A stretch of 64,000 nt of DNA, from NCBI RefSeq assembly GCF_008122265.1, contig NZ_CP043042.1, forward strand, positions 3,906,001 to 3,970,000, in the 5' to 3' direction. Under the pieces are notes generated by a model. That model did no database searches and was not told the origin of the DNA. It saw only the letters and a list, made by a program, of their open reading frames with translations. The stretch is from Marinobacter fonticola. Its GTDB lineage: Bacteria > Pseudomonadota > Gammaproteobacteria > Pseudomonadales > Oleiphilaceae. Made by a program: the position numbers and the translations under genes. Below are positions 1 through 9,027 of this stretch, one piece after another (position 1 is the first letter of the stretch; each line of letters starts with the position of its first letter).

Positions 1-2
1 CT

Positions 3-62
3 CGGGGCGATGCCGGCGTGTCGGTTATCGAATCCGAAAAGATCCGATCCGCCGGCGCCTGA
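3..62 (+). CDS. Possible C-terminal tail of a gene truncated by the window edge
   Basis: A plus-strand frame is open from the window edge to a TGA at 60-62 (last residues IRSAGA). It ends four bases before the msrB stop codon, so it would be a convergent neighbour. Only 19 codons are visible and no family can be recognised. An open frame this short may be chance. Confidence 0.3.
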   Translation, partial: RGDAGVSVIESEKIRSAGA

Positions 63-65
63 AGA

Positions 66-494
66 CTAGGCCTCCTTGGCTTCGAACACCATTGCGATGG
101 AGTTCAGGCAATAACGCTGCCCGGTAGGCGGCGGGCCGTCCGGAAAAACGTGCCCCAGGTGGCTGTCGCAACGCGGACAACGGATTTCCGTTCGCGCCAT
201 CCCCATGCTGATGTCTTCCAGGTAACGGATGTGGTCTGGATCGTAGGGGGAGAAGAAGCTGGGCCATCCGGTGCCGGAATCGAACTTGTGCTCGGAGCTG
301 AACAGCGGCAGCTCGCACAGCCGGCAATGGTAGGCGCCGCTTTGCTTGTTATCCAGCAAGGTGCCGCAGAAAGGTTGCTCGGTGCCGTGGTCGAGCAGAA
401 TCCGGCGCTCGTCCTCGCTCAGGCCGGCAGCCCGCTTGTCGATCTCTGCCTTGGACAACGGGGTGAGATCGTATCCCGCTTCAGATGTGGACAT
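66..494 (-). CDS. msrB: Peptide-methionine (R)-S-oxide reductase MsrB
   Basis: Reduces the R-epimer of methionine sulfoxide in oxidised proteins, using thioredoxin. The 142-residue product has the usual length. It shows two zinc-binding CxxC pairs (C57/C60 and C106/C109) and the catalytic RYCLNS motif with C129. No signal peptide is visible, so it should be cytoplasmic. The start has an AGGAG ribosome site. msrA follows upstream on the same strand, separated by 67 bp that hold a 13-bp tandem repeat. MsrB and MsrA handle opposite sulfoxide epimers and probably act together in oxidative-stress repair. Confidence 0.96.
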   Translation of the reverse strand: MSTSEAGYDLTPLSKAEIDKRAAGLSEDERRILLDHGTEQPFCGTLLDNKQSGAYHCRLCELPLFSSEHKFDSGTGWPSFFSPYDPDHIRYLEDISMGMARTEIRCPRCDSHLGHVFPDGPPPTGQRYCLNSIAMVFEAKEA

Positions 495-508
495 GGCTTA
501 CGCTCCTG

Positions 509-560
509 GTAACTGACTCTTGTAACTGGCTTTCGTAACTGACTGTCGTAACGGGCTTTC
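509..560. repeat. 13-bp tandem repeat, four units, between msrB and msrA
   Basis: Four degenerate 13-bp units begin at 509, 522, 535 and 548, each starting GTAAC and ending in a pyrimidine-rich stretch (for example GTAACTGACTGTC). The block fills most of the gap between the two reductase genes. Similar short-period arrays occur at 4541-4619 and 43729-43815. Confidence 0.8.
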
Positions 561-561
561 A

Positions 562-1209
562 TCAAGCCTGGTCGTCGTTGAATTCAGGTTTCAGCCGGTC
601 GCCGAAATTGTCACGCAGCTTTTCCATTTTCGGCGCGGCTACCGCCATCACATACGGTTGGTATGGATTGCGGGCGGCAAAGTTCTGGTGATAGTCCTCG
701 GCCGGGTAAAAGGCCTCCAGCGGTTCTAGCGTGGTGACCACCGAATCGCCAAACACGCCGGATTCGTTCAGTTTGCGGATATAGGCTTCCGCCACCTGGC
801 GCTGCTGCTCGCTCTCGTAGAAGATCGCCGACCGGTACTGGGTACCGCGATCATTGCCCTGGCGATTGAGCTGGGTGGGATCGTGGGCAACCGAGAAGAA
901 GATACGCAACAGCTCGCCGAAGCTGGCCTTGGCTGGATCGTAGCGCACCTCGATGACCTCGGCGTGCCCTGTTGTACCGCTGCAGACACTCTCGTAATTG
1001 GCGGTTTCCGCCGACCCGCCGGCATATCCGGAGGTCACCGCGCTGACGCCGTCGACCGCCAGGTACACGGCCTCGGTGCACCAGAAACAGCCGCCACCCA
1101 GAACCGCCCGCTGCTCGCCGGCTTCCGCCGGTACGTCCAGATCGTCATCCGGTGCCGGAAAACGGCTACGGGGGACGTTCATACCCGGTATATCACAAGA
1201 CTGGCTCAT
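562..1209 (-). CDS. msrA: Peptide-methionine (S)-S-oxide reductase MsrA
   Basis: Reduces the S-epimer of methionine sulfoxide. The 215-residue protein carries the catalytic GCFWC motif (C41, with a second Cys at 44), and the downstream TGHAEVIEVRYDP block typical of the family. The start at 1209 is supported by GGAGG four bases upstream. A 40-residue N-terminal extension before the GCFW core is normal for the long MsrA subclass. It lies upstream of msrB on the same strand, so the two may be co-transcribed. Confidence 0.96.
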   Translation of the reverse strand: MSQSCDIPGMNVPRSRFPAPDDDLDVPAEAGEQRAVLGGGCFWCTEAVYLAVDGVSAVTSGYAGGSAETANYESVCSGTTGHAEVIEVRYDPAKASFGELLRIFFSVAHDPTQLNRQGNDRGTQYRSAIFYESEQQRQVAEAYIRKLNESGVFGDSVVTTLEPLEAFYPAEDYHQNFAARNPYQPYVMAVAAPKMEKLRDNFGDRLKPEFNDDQA

Positions 1210-1447
1210 GCTACCTCCACGATGAAAAGACGTTCCGAGGGCGTTTCAGCGCCCTGTTCGATAGGCCATTTTCGCCCTTATCACCCTGATTTACCAATAC
1301 GACGTGAACTTGGATCAGGTCGTTGGTGTGCGGCTTGGTCAATCAGTCGCATTTACTGTGCTCCGTCACCGGCTCATACTTGGGAAATATTTCTGACATC
1401 GACGTCAAGGTTCCGGTTTACGCCGGGGTCAAAGCAAGGAGCGGAGA

Positions 1448-2422
1448 ATGACGCAGGTCGCCCCTGAACCGCAACATGACGACGAGCTTCTGGCATACCG
1501 TCTGTCCCTCAGACTCGGACCCGTGCATGCACGTCAACGGCTGGGTATCGAGCGCGAATTCGAGACGCGGCTGATCGATCGCGAAGGCAATTTCTGCCAT
1601 CTCGAGAAATGGTACTCCATCCACGGCGTCATTCGCGGCTGTCTGCGCATGGCTGGCCTGCTGGGCCGGGCGCGGGCCAACGCCCGGCGTATACGCACGG
1701 TGGACCATCGCTTCGTACTACAGGATCTACCGGAAGCCTTGGAGGGTTTTCGCATTCTGCAGTTAACCGATCTGCACGTCGATATGGATGCCGAAGCTCT
1801 GGACGCGATGGTCCAGCACGTATCCACGCTGGATTACGACCTGTGCGTGCTTACCGGAGACTACCGCAAACTCACCTGGGGCCCGATCGAAGCCAGCCTG
1901 GAAGGCATGCGCCGGCTGCGCAACGTGATCAAGGGCTCGCCCCTGGCCGTATTGGGAAATCACGACAGCATTCGCATGCTACCGGCGCTGGAGGATATGG
2001 GCTACCAGTTGCTGGTGAACGAAAATACCGTCGTGGAGCATAACGGCGCCAAGCTCTACGTTGCCGGTGTCGACGACGCCCATTTCTACAAAGTGCACAA
2101 CCTGCAGCGCGCGGCAGAGGGAATAGAACCGGGCTACACCTCGCTACTGCTGAGTCACACCCCCGAAATCTATCTGCAGGCTGCCCATGCCGGCTATGAT
2201 ATTTTTCTCTGCGGCCACACTCATGGCGGCCAGATCTGCCTGCCCGGCGGTATTCCCATCCTTCTCGATGCGGATTGCCCGCGCTTCGTCGGCAAGGGGC
2301 CTTGGCAACACATGGGCATGCAAGGGTATACCTCCTGCGGCGCCGGAACGTCCGTCGTCCAGGCCCGGCTGAACTGCCCGCCCGAGGTGAATATGCATAC
2401 GCTTACGCGGGGACCGACCTGA
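1448..2422 (+). CDS. Calcineurin-like metallophosphoesterase, YaeI type
   Basis: A 324-residue protein with ordered metallophosphatase blocks: LTDLHVD (metal site 1), LTGDYR, LGNHDS, a mid-protein LSHTPE and CGHTHGGQICLPGG near the C-terminus. These residues bind a dinuclear metal centre that hydrolyses phosphoesters. The layout matches the YaeI/UDP-diacylglucosamine hydrolase-like branch with a long N-terminal region; the true substrate cannot be read from sequence. An AAGGAG ribosome site sits six bases before the ATG. It is divergent from msrA across a 238-bp gap that should hold both promoters. Confidence 0.88.
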   Translation: MTQVAPEPQHDDELLAYRLSLRLGPVHARQRLGIEREFETRLIDREGNFCHLEKWYSIHGVIRGCLRMAGLLGRARANARRIRTVDHRFVLQDLPEALEGFRILQLTDLHVDMDAEALDAMVQHVSTLDYDLCVLTGDYRKLTWGPIEASLEGMRRLRNVIKGSPLAVLGNHDSIRMLPALEDMGYQLLVNENTVVEHNGAKLYVAGVDDAHFYKVHNLQRAAEGIEPGYTSLLLSHTPEIYLQAAHAGYDIFLCGHTHGGQICLPGGIPILLDADCPRFVGKGPWQHMGMQGYTSCGAGTSVVQARLNCPPEVNMHTLTRGPT

Positions 2423-2542
2423 CACCGATCTTTCGGGCTTCACGCGCATTGCTTATCAACGCAGCCCCTGAGAGCTGCGATAACACCCATTCCCTTCAAT
2501 CAAGTTACAGTGTCATATGGGAACGGAACTTGGTTTCATGCA

Positions 2543-3031
2543 TCAATACGGCCGCCGCCGAATGCCTATGCGATACAGCATTGGCGAGAGCACCATGTTC
2601 GCGATCATGAAAGCCACCACGGTTACCACCACAACGACCCAGCCATAGCCAATCCAGAAGGCTCCGAATAGCGCCGGCAGGAAGGCTTCGGGAAGCTGAT
2701 CCAGACCGGTAGCGCGGGAGCTGGGGCGCATGTGGTTGCGGCGTTTGATAAAGCTGCTAATCAGATCGCCCATTAACCCCAGCGCACCAAAAAGGGCGCC
2801 GAATAAGGCGCCCATGCCCATCGACGCACTGCACAACGTCGTTGCCGCTACGCCGATGATGAGCCCGCGCCATGTCTTGCTGTCGCCCAGCAGACGTTCG
2901 CCGTCGCGCCAGATGCGCCCGCCGTCCACCGGCTTGCCGCCGCGATGCCCCAACAACACCCGGCCCAATACCGGGGAGCCGTGGGTGGCAAGCAGCAAGA
3001 CCAGAAGCTGGAGAATCAGCATGACGGTCAC
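2543..3031 (-). CDS. CarS-like (CDP-archaeol synthase family) membrane protein
   Basis: A 162-residue integral membrane protein with about four hydrophobic segments and the LLGDSKTWRG motif that characterises the CDP-archaeol synthase (CarS, former DUF46) family. Archaeal members activate an ether lipid with CTP. Bacterial members are widespread but their substrate is unclear, so a lipid-nucleotidyl transfer role is inference. The likely start is a GTG two bases after the fumC stop (an ATG nine bases further in is the alternative), so translation is probably coupled to fumC. Confidence 0.8.
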   Translation of the reverse strand: MTVMLILQLLVLLLATHGSPVLGRVLLGHRGGKPVDGGRIWRDGERLLGDSKTWRGLIIGVAATTLCSASMGMGALFGALFGALGLMGDLISSFIKRRNHMRPSSRATGLDQLPEAFLPALFGAFWIGYGWVVVVVTVVAFMIANMVLSPMLYRIGIRRRPY

Positions 3032-3033
3032 CG

Positions 3034-4425
3034 TCAGCTTTCCAGCCCTCCCCGGGTTAGCTTGAGTGGATCGAGAATTTTCTCCAGCTGAGAGCGGGAT
3101 AAATCCGTTCGCTCCTCGGCAACATCGATAATCGAACGTCCGCTGGCATAGGCTTCCTTGGCGATTTCCGCAGCCCGGCTGTAGCCGATTTCCGGGTTCA
3201 GTGCGGTCACCAGCACCGGGTTCTTATCCACGGCATCCGCCAGATGTTGCGCGTTGACGGTGAAACCGGCAATCGCCTTGTCCGCCAGCACACGGCAGCT
3301 GTTGCTCAACAGACCGATCATTTCCACCAGGTTGGCGCCTACCAGCGGCAACATCACGTTGAGCTGGAAGTTACCGGACTGACCGGCAATGGCCACGGCG
3401 CTATCCAGCCCCATCACCTGGGCTGCCACCATCGCGGTGGACTCGGGAATCACCGGATTCACCTTACCCGGCATGATGCTGCTGCCCGGTTGCAACGCGG
3501 GGAGACTGATCTCCGCCAGACCGTGGATCGGCCCACTGTTCATCCAGCGCAGGTCATTGGCGATCTTCATCAGCACCACGGCCGCGCCCCGCAACTGCCC
3601 GGATAGGCTGACCGGTCCGTCGATCGCGCTTTGACCCACGAATTTGTGCTCCATCGTTCTGAAGAAAAACCCGGTCTTTTCGTTGAGTGCGGTAATGAAG
3701 CGGTCGGCGAAGTGCGAGTGAGCGTTAACCCCGGTACCTACGGCAGTGCCGCCCTGAGGTACCTCCAGTAGTTGCTCGCAGGCCCACTCGATGCGTTTTT
3801 CCACCGCTGCGAGCTGCTCGCGCCAGGTTTGCAACTCTTGACCCACGGTGACCGGCATGGCGTCCATCAGGTGCGTCCGGCCGGTCTTCACGATCTCGGA
3901 CAGCGCGCCCTCGCGCTCGTAAATCGTGCCCTGCAGGTGGGACAGCGCCGGTAACAGCTCAGTCTGGATCAGCGTTACGGCGCTGACATGGATAGCCGTG
4001 GGGATCACATCGTTGGAGCTCTGGCTCATGTTGACGTGGTCGTTGGGATTAATCTCAACGCCATTGGTCTTGCCATGAGCGTTCGCAATCTGAGCGATCA
4101 CCTCATTGACGTTCATGTTGGTGCTGGTGCCAGAGCCAGTCTGGTAGATATCGACCGGAAACTGGTCCCGGTGCTCGCCCCAGAGCAGGTCGTCACAGGC
4201 TTTGACAATCGCGTCCCGATGGCTGTTCTCAAGCAGGCTGAGTTTGCTATTGGCCTGAGCCGCCGCCCGTTTGATCTGAACCACCGCATCGATAAACGCA
4301 GGCGGCATGGGGCGCCCGCCGATGGGAAAATTATCTACCGCACGCTGGGTCTGGGCGCCCCAAAGCGCATCTTGCGGTACTTTAACCTCGCCCAGACTAT
4401 CCTTCTCGATCCGATAATCACTCAT
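3034..4425 (-). CDS. fumC: Fumarate hydratase class II
   Basis: Iron-independent fumarase that interconverts fumarate and malate in the TCA cycle. The 463-residue product (E. coli FumC is 467) contains TGSGTSTNMNVNEV, the SSNDVIPTA region and the signature GSSIMPGKVNPV. The ATG at 4425 is chosen over an upstream in-frame start because it has a strong AAGGAGG at the right distance. It is followed almost directly by the CarS-like gene. Class II enzymes often serve when iron or superoxide limits class I fumarases. Confidence 0.97.
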   Translation of the reverse strand: MSDYRIEKDSLGEVKVPQDALWGAQTQRAVDNFPIGGRPMPPAFIDAVVQIKRAAAQANSKLSLLENSHRDAIVKACDDLLWGEHRDQFPVDIYQTGSGTSTNMNVNEVIAQIANAHGKTNGVEINPNDHVNMSQSSNDVIPTAIHVSAVTLIQTELLPALSHLQGTIYEREGALSEIVKTGRTHLMDAMPVTVGQELQTWREQLAAVEKRIEWACEQLLEVPQGGTAVGTGVNAHSHFADRFITALNEKTGFFFRTMEHKFVGQSAIDGPVSLSGQLRGAAVVLMKIANDLRWMNSGPIHGLAEISLPALQPGSSIMPGKVNPVIPESTAMVAAQVMGLDSAVAIAGQSGNFQLNVMLPLVGANLVEMIGLLSNSCRVLADKAIAGFTVNAQHLADAVDKNPVLVTALNPEIGYSRAAEIAKEAYASGRSIIDVAEERTDLSRSQLEKILDPLKLTRGGLES

Positions 4426-4540
4426 CACAGCCTCCTTTCCTTCGAAACGCCTTGAAGCGTCATCGGCCCGAGCCGCTCTCCCACGGCCCGCCAGTGCCAA
4501 ACACCGAGGCCGGACGCCTGTATTAATGCTCTACTTGCCG

Positions 4541-4619
4541 TTCACCGTAGGTCTGTCGATCACCATAGATCTGTCGGTCACCATAGCCTTGTCATTCACC
4601 TTAGGTGTATCACTCACCC
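4541..4619. repeat. 18-bp tandem repeat, four and a half units, upstream of fumC
   Basis: Units begin at 4541, 4559, 4577 and 4595, with a partial fifth at 4613. Each reads roughly xTCACCxTAGxxxTGTCx. The array sits between fumC and a small gene that points the same way. Period 18 could keep an open frame, but no translated product is evident. Confidence 0.8.
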
Positions 4620-4629
4620 CCGAGCGAAC

Positions 4630-4914
4630 TCACTGGTCGGGATGGTGCTTGAGTCTTACATGATCACAGACCCCCGTCACTTGGGAAAAGTTCAGGATCA
4701 GGGTGTGAACTGTGTTGGTATAGGTATCGTGCAGGAAGAACTTGAAACGCTTCTGCGGCTCGCCTTGAAGAAAGGCGTCGTACTCCTTGACCAATTCCCG
4801 CACGTCGCCCCCGGCATCCTTGGTCCAGGTGGCATTGAATGGGCCCAGCACGGCTCCGCCACTCAGGCAGACCGTCACTTCATGGTTCGTCAGCGGATTG
4901 TCATTAGCTTGCAT
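4630..4914 (-). CDS. Hypothetical protein, 94 residues
   Basis: A small soluble protein with no recognised family. It contains two Cys (16 and about 83), a stretch of aromatic residues (KRFKFFLHDTYTNTVHTL) and no signal peptide or membrane segment. An AAGGGG ribosome site precedes the ATG, and codon use resembles its neighbours, which supports a real gene. It lies upstream of fumC on the same strand with the 18-bp repeat array between them. Confidence 0.65.
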   Translation of the reverse strand: MQANDNPLTNHEVTVCLSGGAVLGPFNATWTKDAGGDVRELVKEYDAFLQGEPQKRFKFFLHDTYTNTVHTLILNFSQVTGVCDHVRLKHHPDQ

Positions 4915-5030
4915 GGTTGCAGTCCCCTTAGGTCATGGACGAGCAGACGAAGACCGTTCTCCGGGAACGATCCGTTTTCATGCAGTGTAGTCGGGGCACG
5001 CCGGTCCCGTCAGGCCTAAAATAACGCCCC

Positions 5031-6872
5031 TTACGCGACAGGTAAGCACTCACGGAAGAACTGCAGAGTCTCCCGCAACACCCTTGCCTGGTTTTCCGCG
5101 CGCCGGAAACCATGCCCCTCGTCCGGGAAGCGTACAACCTTTACCGGCACGCCACCGCACTCCAGCACGTGCGCCATGCTATCGGTCTGCTCCGGCACCA
5201 CCACGGCGTCCTGCTCTCCCTGGAAGAAGATCACCGGGCAAGTAATGCGATCGGCCCAGAACAGCGGGGTGCGTTGCTGCCAGGTTTCCAGGTGCGTGTC
5301 CGGGTTGCCCAGCAGCCAATCCAGGTAGCCGGATTCAAAGCGGTGGGTCATGTGGCGCAAGGATTCCGGATCGCTGACGCCGAACAGACTCGCCCCGGCC
5401 AAAAACACATCGGAATGGATCAGCGCATTGAGTACGGTGAACCCACCGGCGCTGCGTCCCATCACGAAGGCACGGCGCCCATCCACGAGCGTCTGCCCCG
5501 CGAGGTGCGTCACCGCGTCGCAGATATCCTCCCAGTCCGATTGGCCCCACTGGCCCTTTAGGGACATTCGGAAAACGCGCCCGTAGCCGGTGCTACCGCG
5601 ATAGTTGACGTCAGCCACGGCAAAGCCGTTCGAGGTCCAGAACGCAACCTGAGGATCAAACACTGCGTAGGCCGCGGACGTCGGCCCACCGTGGACACGC
5701 ACGATCACGGGCGGGGATGGGCTCTCCTCTCCGGCGGGCCGGTACAGGTAGCCATGTACGGTCTGATTGTCCCGGGCGCTGAAGTCGAACGGTTCCGGTG
5801 GCGGCATACGTTGGCAGGCCGGCGTCGTCTCGCCCCCGGCCAGCACCCGGTAGATCCCGCTGTCCGGCTCGATCTGCAGAACGCTATCGAGGCTCTCGCT
5901 GCGGCGGGCAATCACATAGATCTTGCCATCCATCACCTGCAGCGAGCGAAAGTCGGTGTACTCGTCCGCCAGCCGGCGTGTCACCCGGCCAGCTTCATCG
6001 GTCAGGACCAGCGACGCCCATCCTTGATCGTAACGCACCCGCACCCAGCACCCGTCGCCAAGCCAGGCATAATGGCGTTCGTCGAGTTGCCAGGGCGCGT
6101 TGGCATAATCCACTTGGTCCAGCGACTGCACGATCCAGCGACCGTAATGATCGACCCAATAGGGCAGCCACCACCCCGCATGATCGGACAGCGCGTAGAG
6201 CTGATCGCCAATGAAAAGTGGCTGCTGGATGGCCGCCGGCGCGGGAGTCGGGCACTCCTCCGTAGCGCTGACGGCACCTGCCTCATCTAGCACCGCCCGG
6301 CGCAGACGGGTCTGCTCCCAGGGCATGGCAGGCAGCGTCCACTCGACCCAAGCCAACCCGTGGCCATCGGCCGATAGCGTGGCGCAACCCAGATTCACGC
6401 GCCCGCGATAGTCCCCGGCAAGCTGCATCGATTCGCCGGTCGCTGCATCCACCGAGACCAGTGTCTGCCCGACCCCATAACCCTCGTCGAGGTGTTCGCA
6501 CACCGCGAGGATACGTCCGCGGACGGGATCAGCCACCAAAGCACCGAAGCGCACGCCGGTCTGATGGGTCAAGGGCCGCTGACTATCATCCGCCAGGTTC
6601 AGCATCTGGATCTGCTGATCTGTGCCATCGACGAAGTAGACACACTCGCCCAGTATGCAGAAGGCACCGCCGCCATAGCCATTGACCTGACTGCGCACGC
6701 TGACCTCCGGCGGTGTCAGTGCCTGAACGCCGTCGTCACCGTAACGAAGCAACCGATTGTTGCCGGTCGCGGGCTCGGTTTCCAGCCACAAGAGCTGCCC
6801 CGCCCCCACACGCAGATTCCCGCGCTGGGCGTGGGCGGCTATCGCTTCTTCGGCGGACAGGGGGCGTGTCAC
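5031..6872 (-). CDS. pqqH: S9-family prolyl oligopeptidase of the PQQ cluster (PqqH-like)
   Basis: About 613 residues: an N-terminal beta-propeller half and a C-terminal alpha/beta hydrolase peptidase. The triad is visible as Ser in GRSAGGF (about 474), Asp in GEQDAVV (about 555) and His in DEGHGF (about 587). In Pseudomonas aeruginosa a homologous peptidase gene lies directly after pqqE and is called pqqH. A role in degrading or trimming PqqA peptide is plausible but inferred. Two starts are possible: GTG at 6872, just past the pqqE stop with AAGG six bases upstream, or a TTG at 6887 that overlaps pqqE. Confidence 0.88.
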   Translation of the reverse strand: MTRPLSAEEAIAAHAQRGNLRVGAGQLLWLETEPATGNNRLLRYGDDGVQALTPPEVSVRSQVNGYGGGAFCILGECVYFVDGTDQQIQMLNLADDSQRPLTHQTGVRFGALVADPVRGRILAVCEHLDEGYGVGQTLVSVDAATGESMQLAGDYRGRVNLGCATLSADGHGLAWVEWTLPAMPWEQTRLRRAVLDEAGAVSATEECPTPAPAAIQQPLFIGDQLYALSDHAGWWLPYWVDHYGRWIVQSLDQVDYANAPWQLDERHYAWLGDGCWVRVRYDQGWASLVLTDEAGRVTRRLADEYTDFRSLQVMDGKIYVIARRSESLDSVLQIEPDSGIYRVLAGGETTPACQRMPPPEPFDFSARDNQTVHGYLYRPAGEESPSPPVIVRVHGGPTSAAYAVFDPQVAFWTSNGFAVADVNYRGSTGYGRVFRMSLKGQWGQSDWEDICDAVTHLAGQTLVDGRRAFVMGRSAGGFTVLNALIHSDVFLAGASLFGVSDPESLRHMTHRFESGYLDWLLGNPDTHLETWQQRTPLFWADRITCPVIFFQGEQDAVVVPEQTDSMAHVLECGGVPVKVVRFPDEGHGFRRAENQARVLRETLQFFRECLPVA

Positions 6873-6873
6873 A

Positions 6874-8022
6874 TCAGGCCTTGGCAATAACGCGCGAATT
6901 CCTGGCGTTGCGGTAGGTCAGATCGGCCAGTGATGCAGTGGCGTGATCTGCCGCGCGGCGGGCCGCCAGGACGCGATCGTGGTGGGGGGATTTGCTGCAC
7001 ACCGGGTCGGCGTTGTCGGCGTTGCCGGTCAACAGGTAGGCCTGGCAGCGGCAGCCGCCGAAATCCTTGTCTTTTTCATCACAGGACCGGCAGGGGTCAG
7101 GCATCCAGGCATCGCCCCGGTAATGATTGAACCCTGGGCTGTCGTACCAGATCGACCTCAGGGTCTGATCCCGGACATTGGGGAATTCGATGGGAAGAAT
7201 ACGCGCACTGTGGCAGGGCAACGCCGTACCGTCGGGCGCAATGGTCAGGAAGATACTGCCCCAGCCGTTCATGCAACCTTTGGGGCGCTCCTCGTAATAA
7301 TCCGGCGTGACGAAGATCAGCTTCATGGCGGAGTCCGCTTCGCGCAGCCGCTGGCGGTGGGCCTGCACCCGGTCTTCGGCGGTGTCCAGTTGCGCCTTGG
7401 AGGGCATGAGACCCTCACGGTTCTCGAACGCCCAGCCATAATACTGGCAAGTGGCCAGTTCAACGTAGTCGGCGCCGAGCTCTTCGCACAGGTAAATAAT
7501 GTCATCCATCTGATGGATGTTGTGCCGGTGGATAACGAAGTTGAGCACCATGGGGTAGCCGGCTTCGCGCACGGCCCGGGTCATCGCCAGCTTTTTCTCG
7601 AAGGCCTTGCGCGAACCGGCGACGGCGTTGTTCAGCTCCGGATCGGAGGCCTGGAAGCTGACTTGAATATGATCCAGCCCGGCCTCGCGGAACTGCTCGA
7701 TCTTGGCTTCGGTGAGACCGATACCGGAGGTGATCAGGTTGGTGTAGTAACCCAGCTTACGGGCCTCAGCGATCAGTTCCGGCAGATCCGGGCGCACCAG
7801 AGGCTCGCCGCCGGAAAAGCCCAATTGCGCGGCCCCCATGTCCCGCGCCTGGCGCAGTACGCTGATCCAGCCGTCGGTGTCCAGCTCCTGCTGGGTATTG
7901 ACGAAATCCAACGGATTGGAGCAATACGGGCATTGCAGTGGGCAACGGTATGTGAGCTCGGCCAGCAGCCATAGCGGCGGGCCGGGCTGCGTTCTATTCG
8001 AGGCTGATCCAGTGTTGCTCAC
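6874..8022 (-). CDS. pqqE: PqqA peptide cyclase PqqE (radical SAM)
   Basis: Forms the Glu-Tyr carbon-carbon crosslink in PqqA, the first committed step of PQQ synthesis. The CxxxCxxC radical-SAM cluster is at C27, C31 and C34 (CPLQCPYC). A Cys-rich C-terminal SPASM region (CRSC, GGCRC, DPVC) should bind auxiliary iron-sulfur clusters. Length is 382 residues, normal for the family. The GTG at 8022 has GGAGG at correct spacing; an ATG six bases earlier sits directly against the ribosome site and is less likely. The start lies inside the 3' end of pqqD, so the two are translationally coupled. Confidence 0.96.
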   Translation of the reverse strand: MSNTGSASNRTQPGPPLWLLAELTYRCPLQCPYCSNPLDFVNTQQELDTDGWISVLRQARDMGAAQLGFSGGEPLVRPDLPELIAEARKLGYYTNLITSGIGLTEAKIEQFREAGLDHIQVSFQASDPELNNAVAGSRKAFEKKLAMTRAVREAGYPMVLNFVIHRHNIHQMDDIIYLCEELGADYVELATCQYYGWAFENREGLMPSKAQLDTAEDRVQAHRQRLREADSAMKLIFVTPDYYEERPKGCMNGWGSIFLTIAPDGTALPCHSARILPIEFPNVRDQTLRSIWYDSPGFNHYRGDAWMPDPCRSCDEKDKDFGGCRCQAYLLTGNADNADPVCSKSPHHDRVLAARRAADHATASLADLTYRNARNSRVIAKA

Positions 8023-8272
8023 GGGCATCCTCCAGGAACTGGCAAATGTCATCCGACAGGTCACCGGCGTCGGCGAACCGGGCTTCCAGATTGCGGATGA
8101 TCTGGTCCACCGGGGTCTTGCCATCCACCTCGCCGAGGATGGCGGCGGCGCTCTCGTTGAGCTTCACCATCCCCTCCGGATAAAGCAGAACATGCGCCTC
8201 TTGGGCCGGCTCCCACTGGAAGCGGAAACCCGGCCGCAATCGCGGTATTTCATCGATCATTGGAGCACTCAT
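7994..8272 (-). CDS. pqqD: PQQ biosynthesis peptide chaperone PqqD
   Basis: PqqD binds the PqqA peptide and presents it to PqqE. The 92-residue product has the family pattern: [15 protein letters not shown] at the N-terminus, then [10 protein letters not shown] and a helical C-terminal half. The ATG at 8272 overlaps the pqqC stop in an ATGA arrangement, which fixes the start well; an in-frame ATG a few codons later is the only alternative. It overlaps pqqE at its 3' end. Confidence 0.95.
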   Translation of the reverse strand: MSAPMIDEIPRLRPGFRFQWEPAQEAHVLLYPEGMVKLNESAAAILGEVDGKTPVDQIIRNLEARFADAGDLSDDICQFLEDAREQHWISLE

Positions 8273-9027
8273 TGGTCGAGCCCCCGGTGCCAGACCTGCT
8301 CGCGGGTCACGGTGTGATAGGGCGGCGTCTGGTGGATATAGGCCATGGTCAGCGCGTCCAGCATCGTCCATAGGATATCCAGCTTGAATTGCAGTATCTC
8401 CAGCGCTCGCTGTTGCTGCTCAGGCGTGTTGAAATGATCCAGGGTAATCGTCAGACCGTGCTCGACATCCCGGCGGGCTTCGCCCAGGCGCTTGCGAAAG
8501 TAGCTGTAGCCGGATTCTTCAATCCACGGATAGTGCTGGGGCCAGCTATCCAGGCGCGACTGGTGAATCGCGGGTGCGAACAGTTCGGTCAATGACGAAC
8601 AGGCCGCTTCTTGCCAGCTCGCCCAACGGGCAAAGTTGACGTAGGCATCCACCGCAAAACGCACCCCCGGCAACACATGGCGCTGGTCGGTCACTTCTTC
8701 CCGGGTCAGGCCCACGGCCTCGGCCAAGTTCAGCCAGGCCTCGATACCGCCGGGCCCGGTGCCGTCGCCGTCATGATCCAGCACCCGTTGCAGCCACTGG
8801 CGCCGAACATCTGCGTCCGGGCAATTCGCCATAATGGCGGCATCTTTGCGAGGAATATTAATTTGGTAGTAGTAGCGGTTGGCCACCCAGCCCTGAATCT
8901 GTTCGCGGCTACACGCCCCGGCGTACATCGCCTTATGGTAAGGGTGATGGATATGGTAGTAGTCGCCCTTTTCACGCAGGGCCTGTTCGAAGGCGGCACG
9001 GTCCAGTGCCACATTCGGCGCATTCAT
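8269..9027 (-). CDS. pqqC: Pyrroloquinoline-quinone synthase PqqC
   Basis: Catalyses the last step of PQQ synthesis, ring closure and oxidation of the precursor with oxygen and no cofactor. The 252-residue, all-helical protein begins with [18 protein letters not shown] and contains [10 protein letters not shown], both typical of PqqC. ATGA overlaps couple it to pqqB upstream (9024-9027) and pqqD downstream. It is expected in the cytoplasm. Confidence 0.97.
   Translation of the reverse strand: MNAPNVALDRAAFEQALREKGDYYHIHHPYHKAMYAGACSREQIQGWVANRYYYQINIPRKDAAIMANCPDADVRRQWLQRVLDHDGDGTGPGGIEAWLNLAEAVGLTREEVTDQRHVLPGVRFAVDAYVNFARWASWQEAACSSLTELFAPAIHQSRLDSWPQHYPWIEESGYSYFRKRLGEARRDVEHGLTITLDHFNTPEQQQRALEILQFKLDILWTMLDALTMAYIHQTPPYHTVTREQVWHRGLDQ

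Noticed and set aside
6943..7974. Long open frame (343 codons) opposite pqqE
   Set aside because: It is antisense to a clearly recognisable PqqE, has no family features and results from high GC and codon bias.
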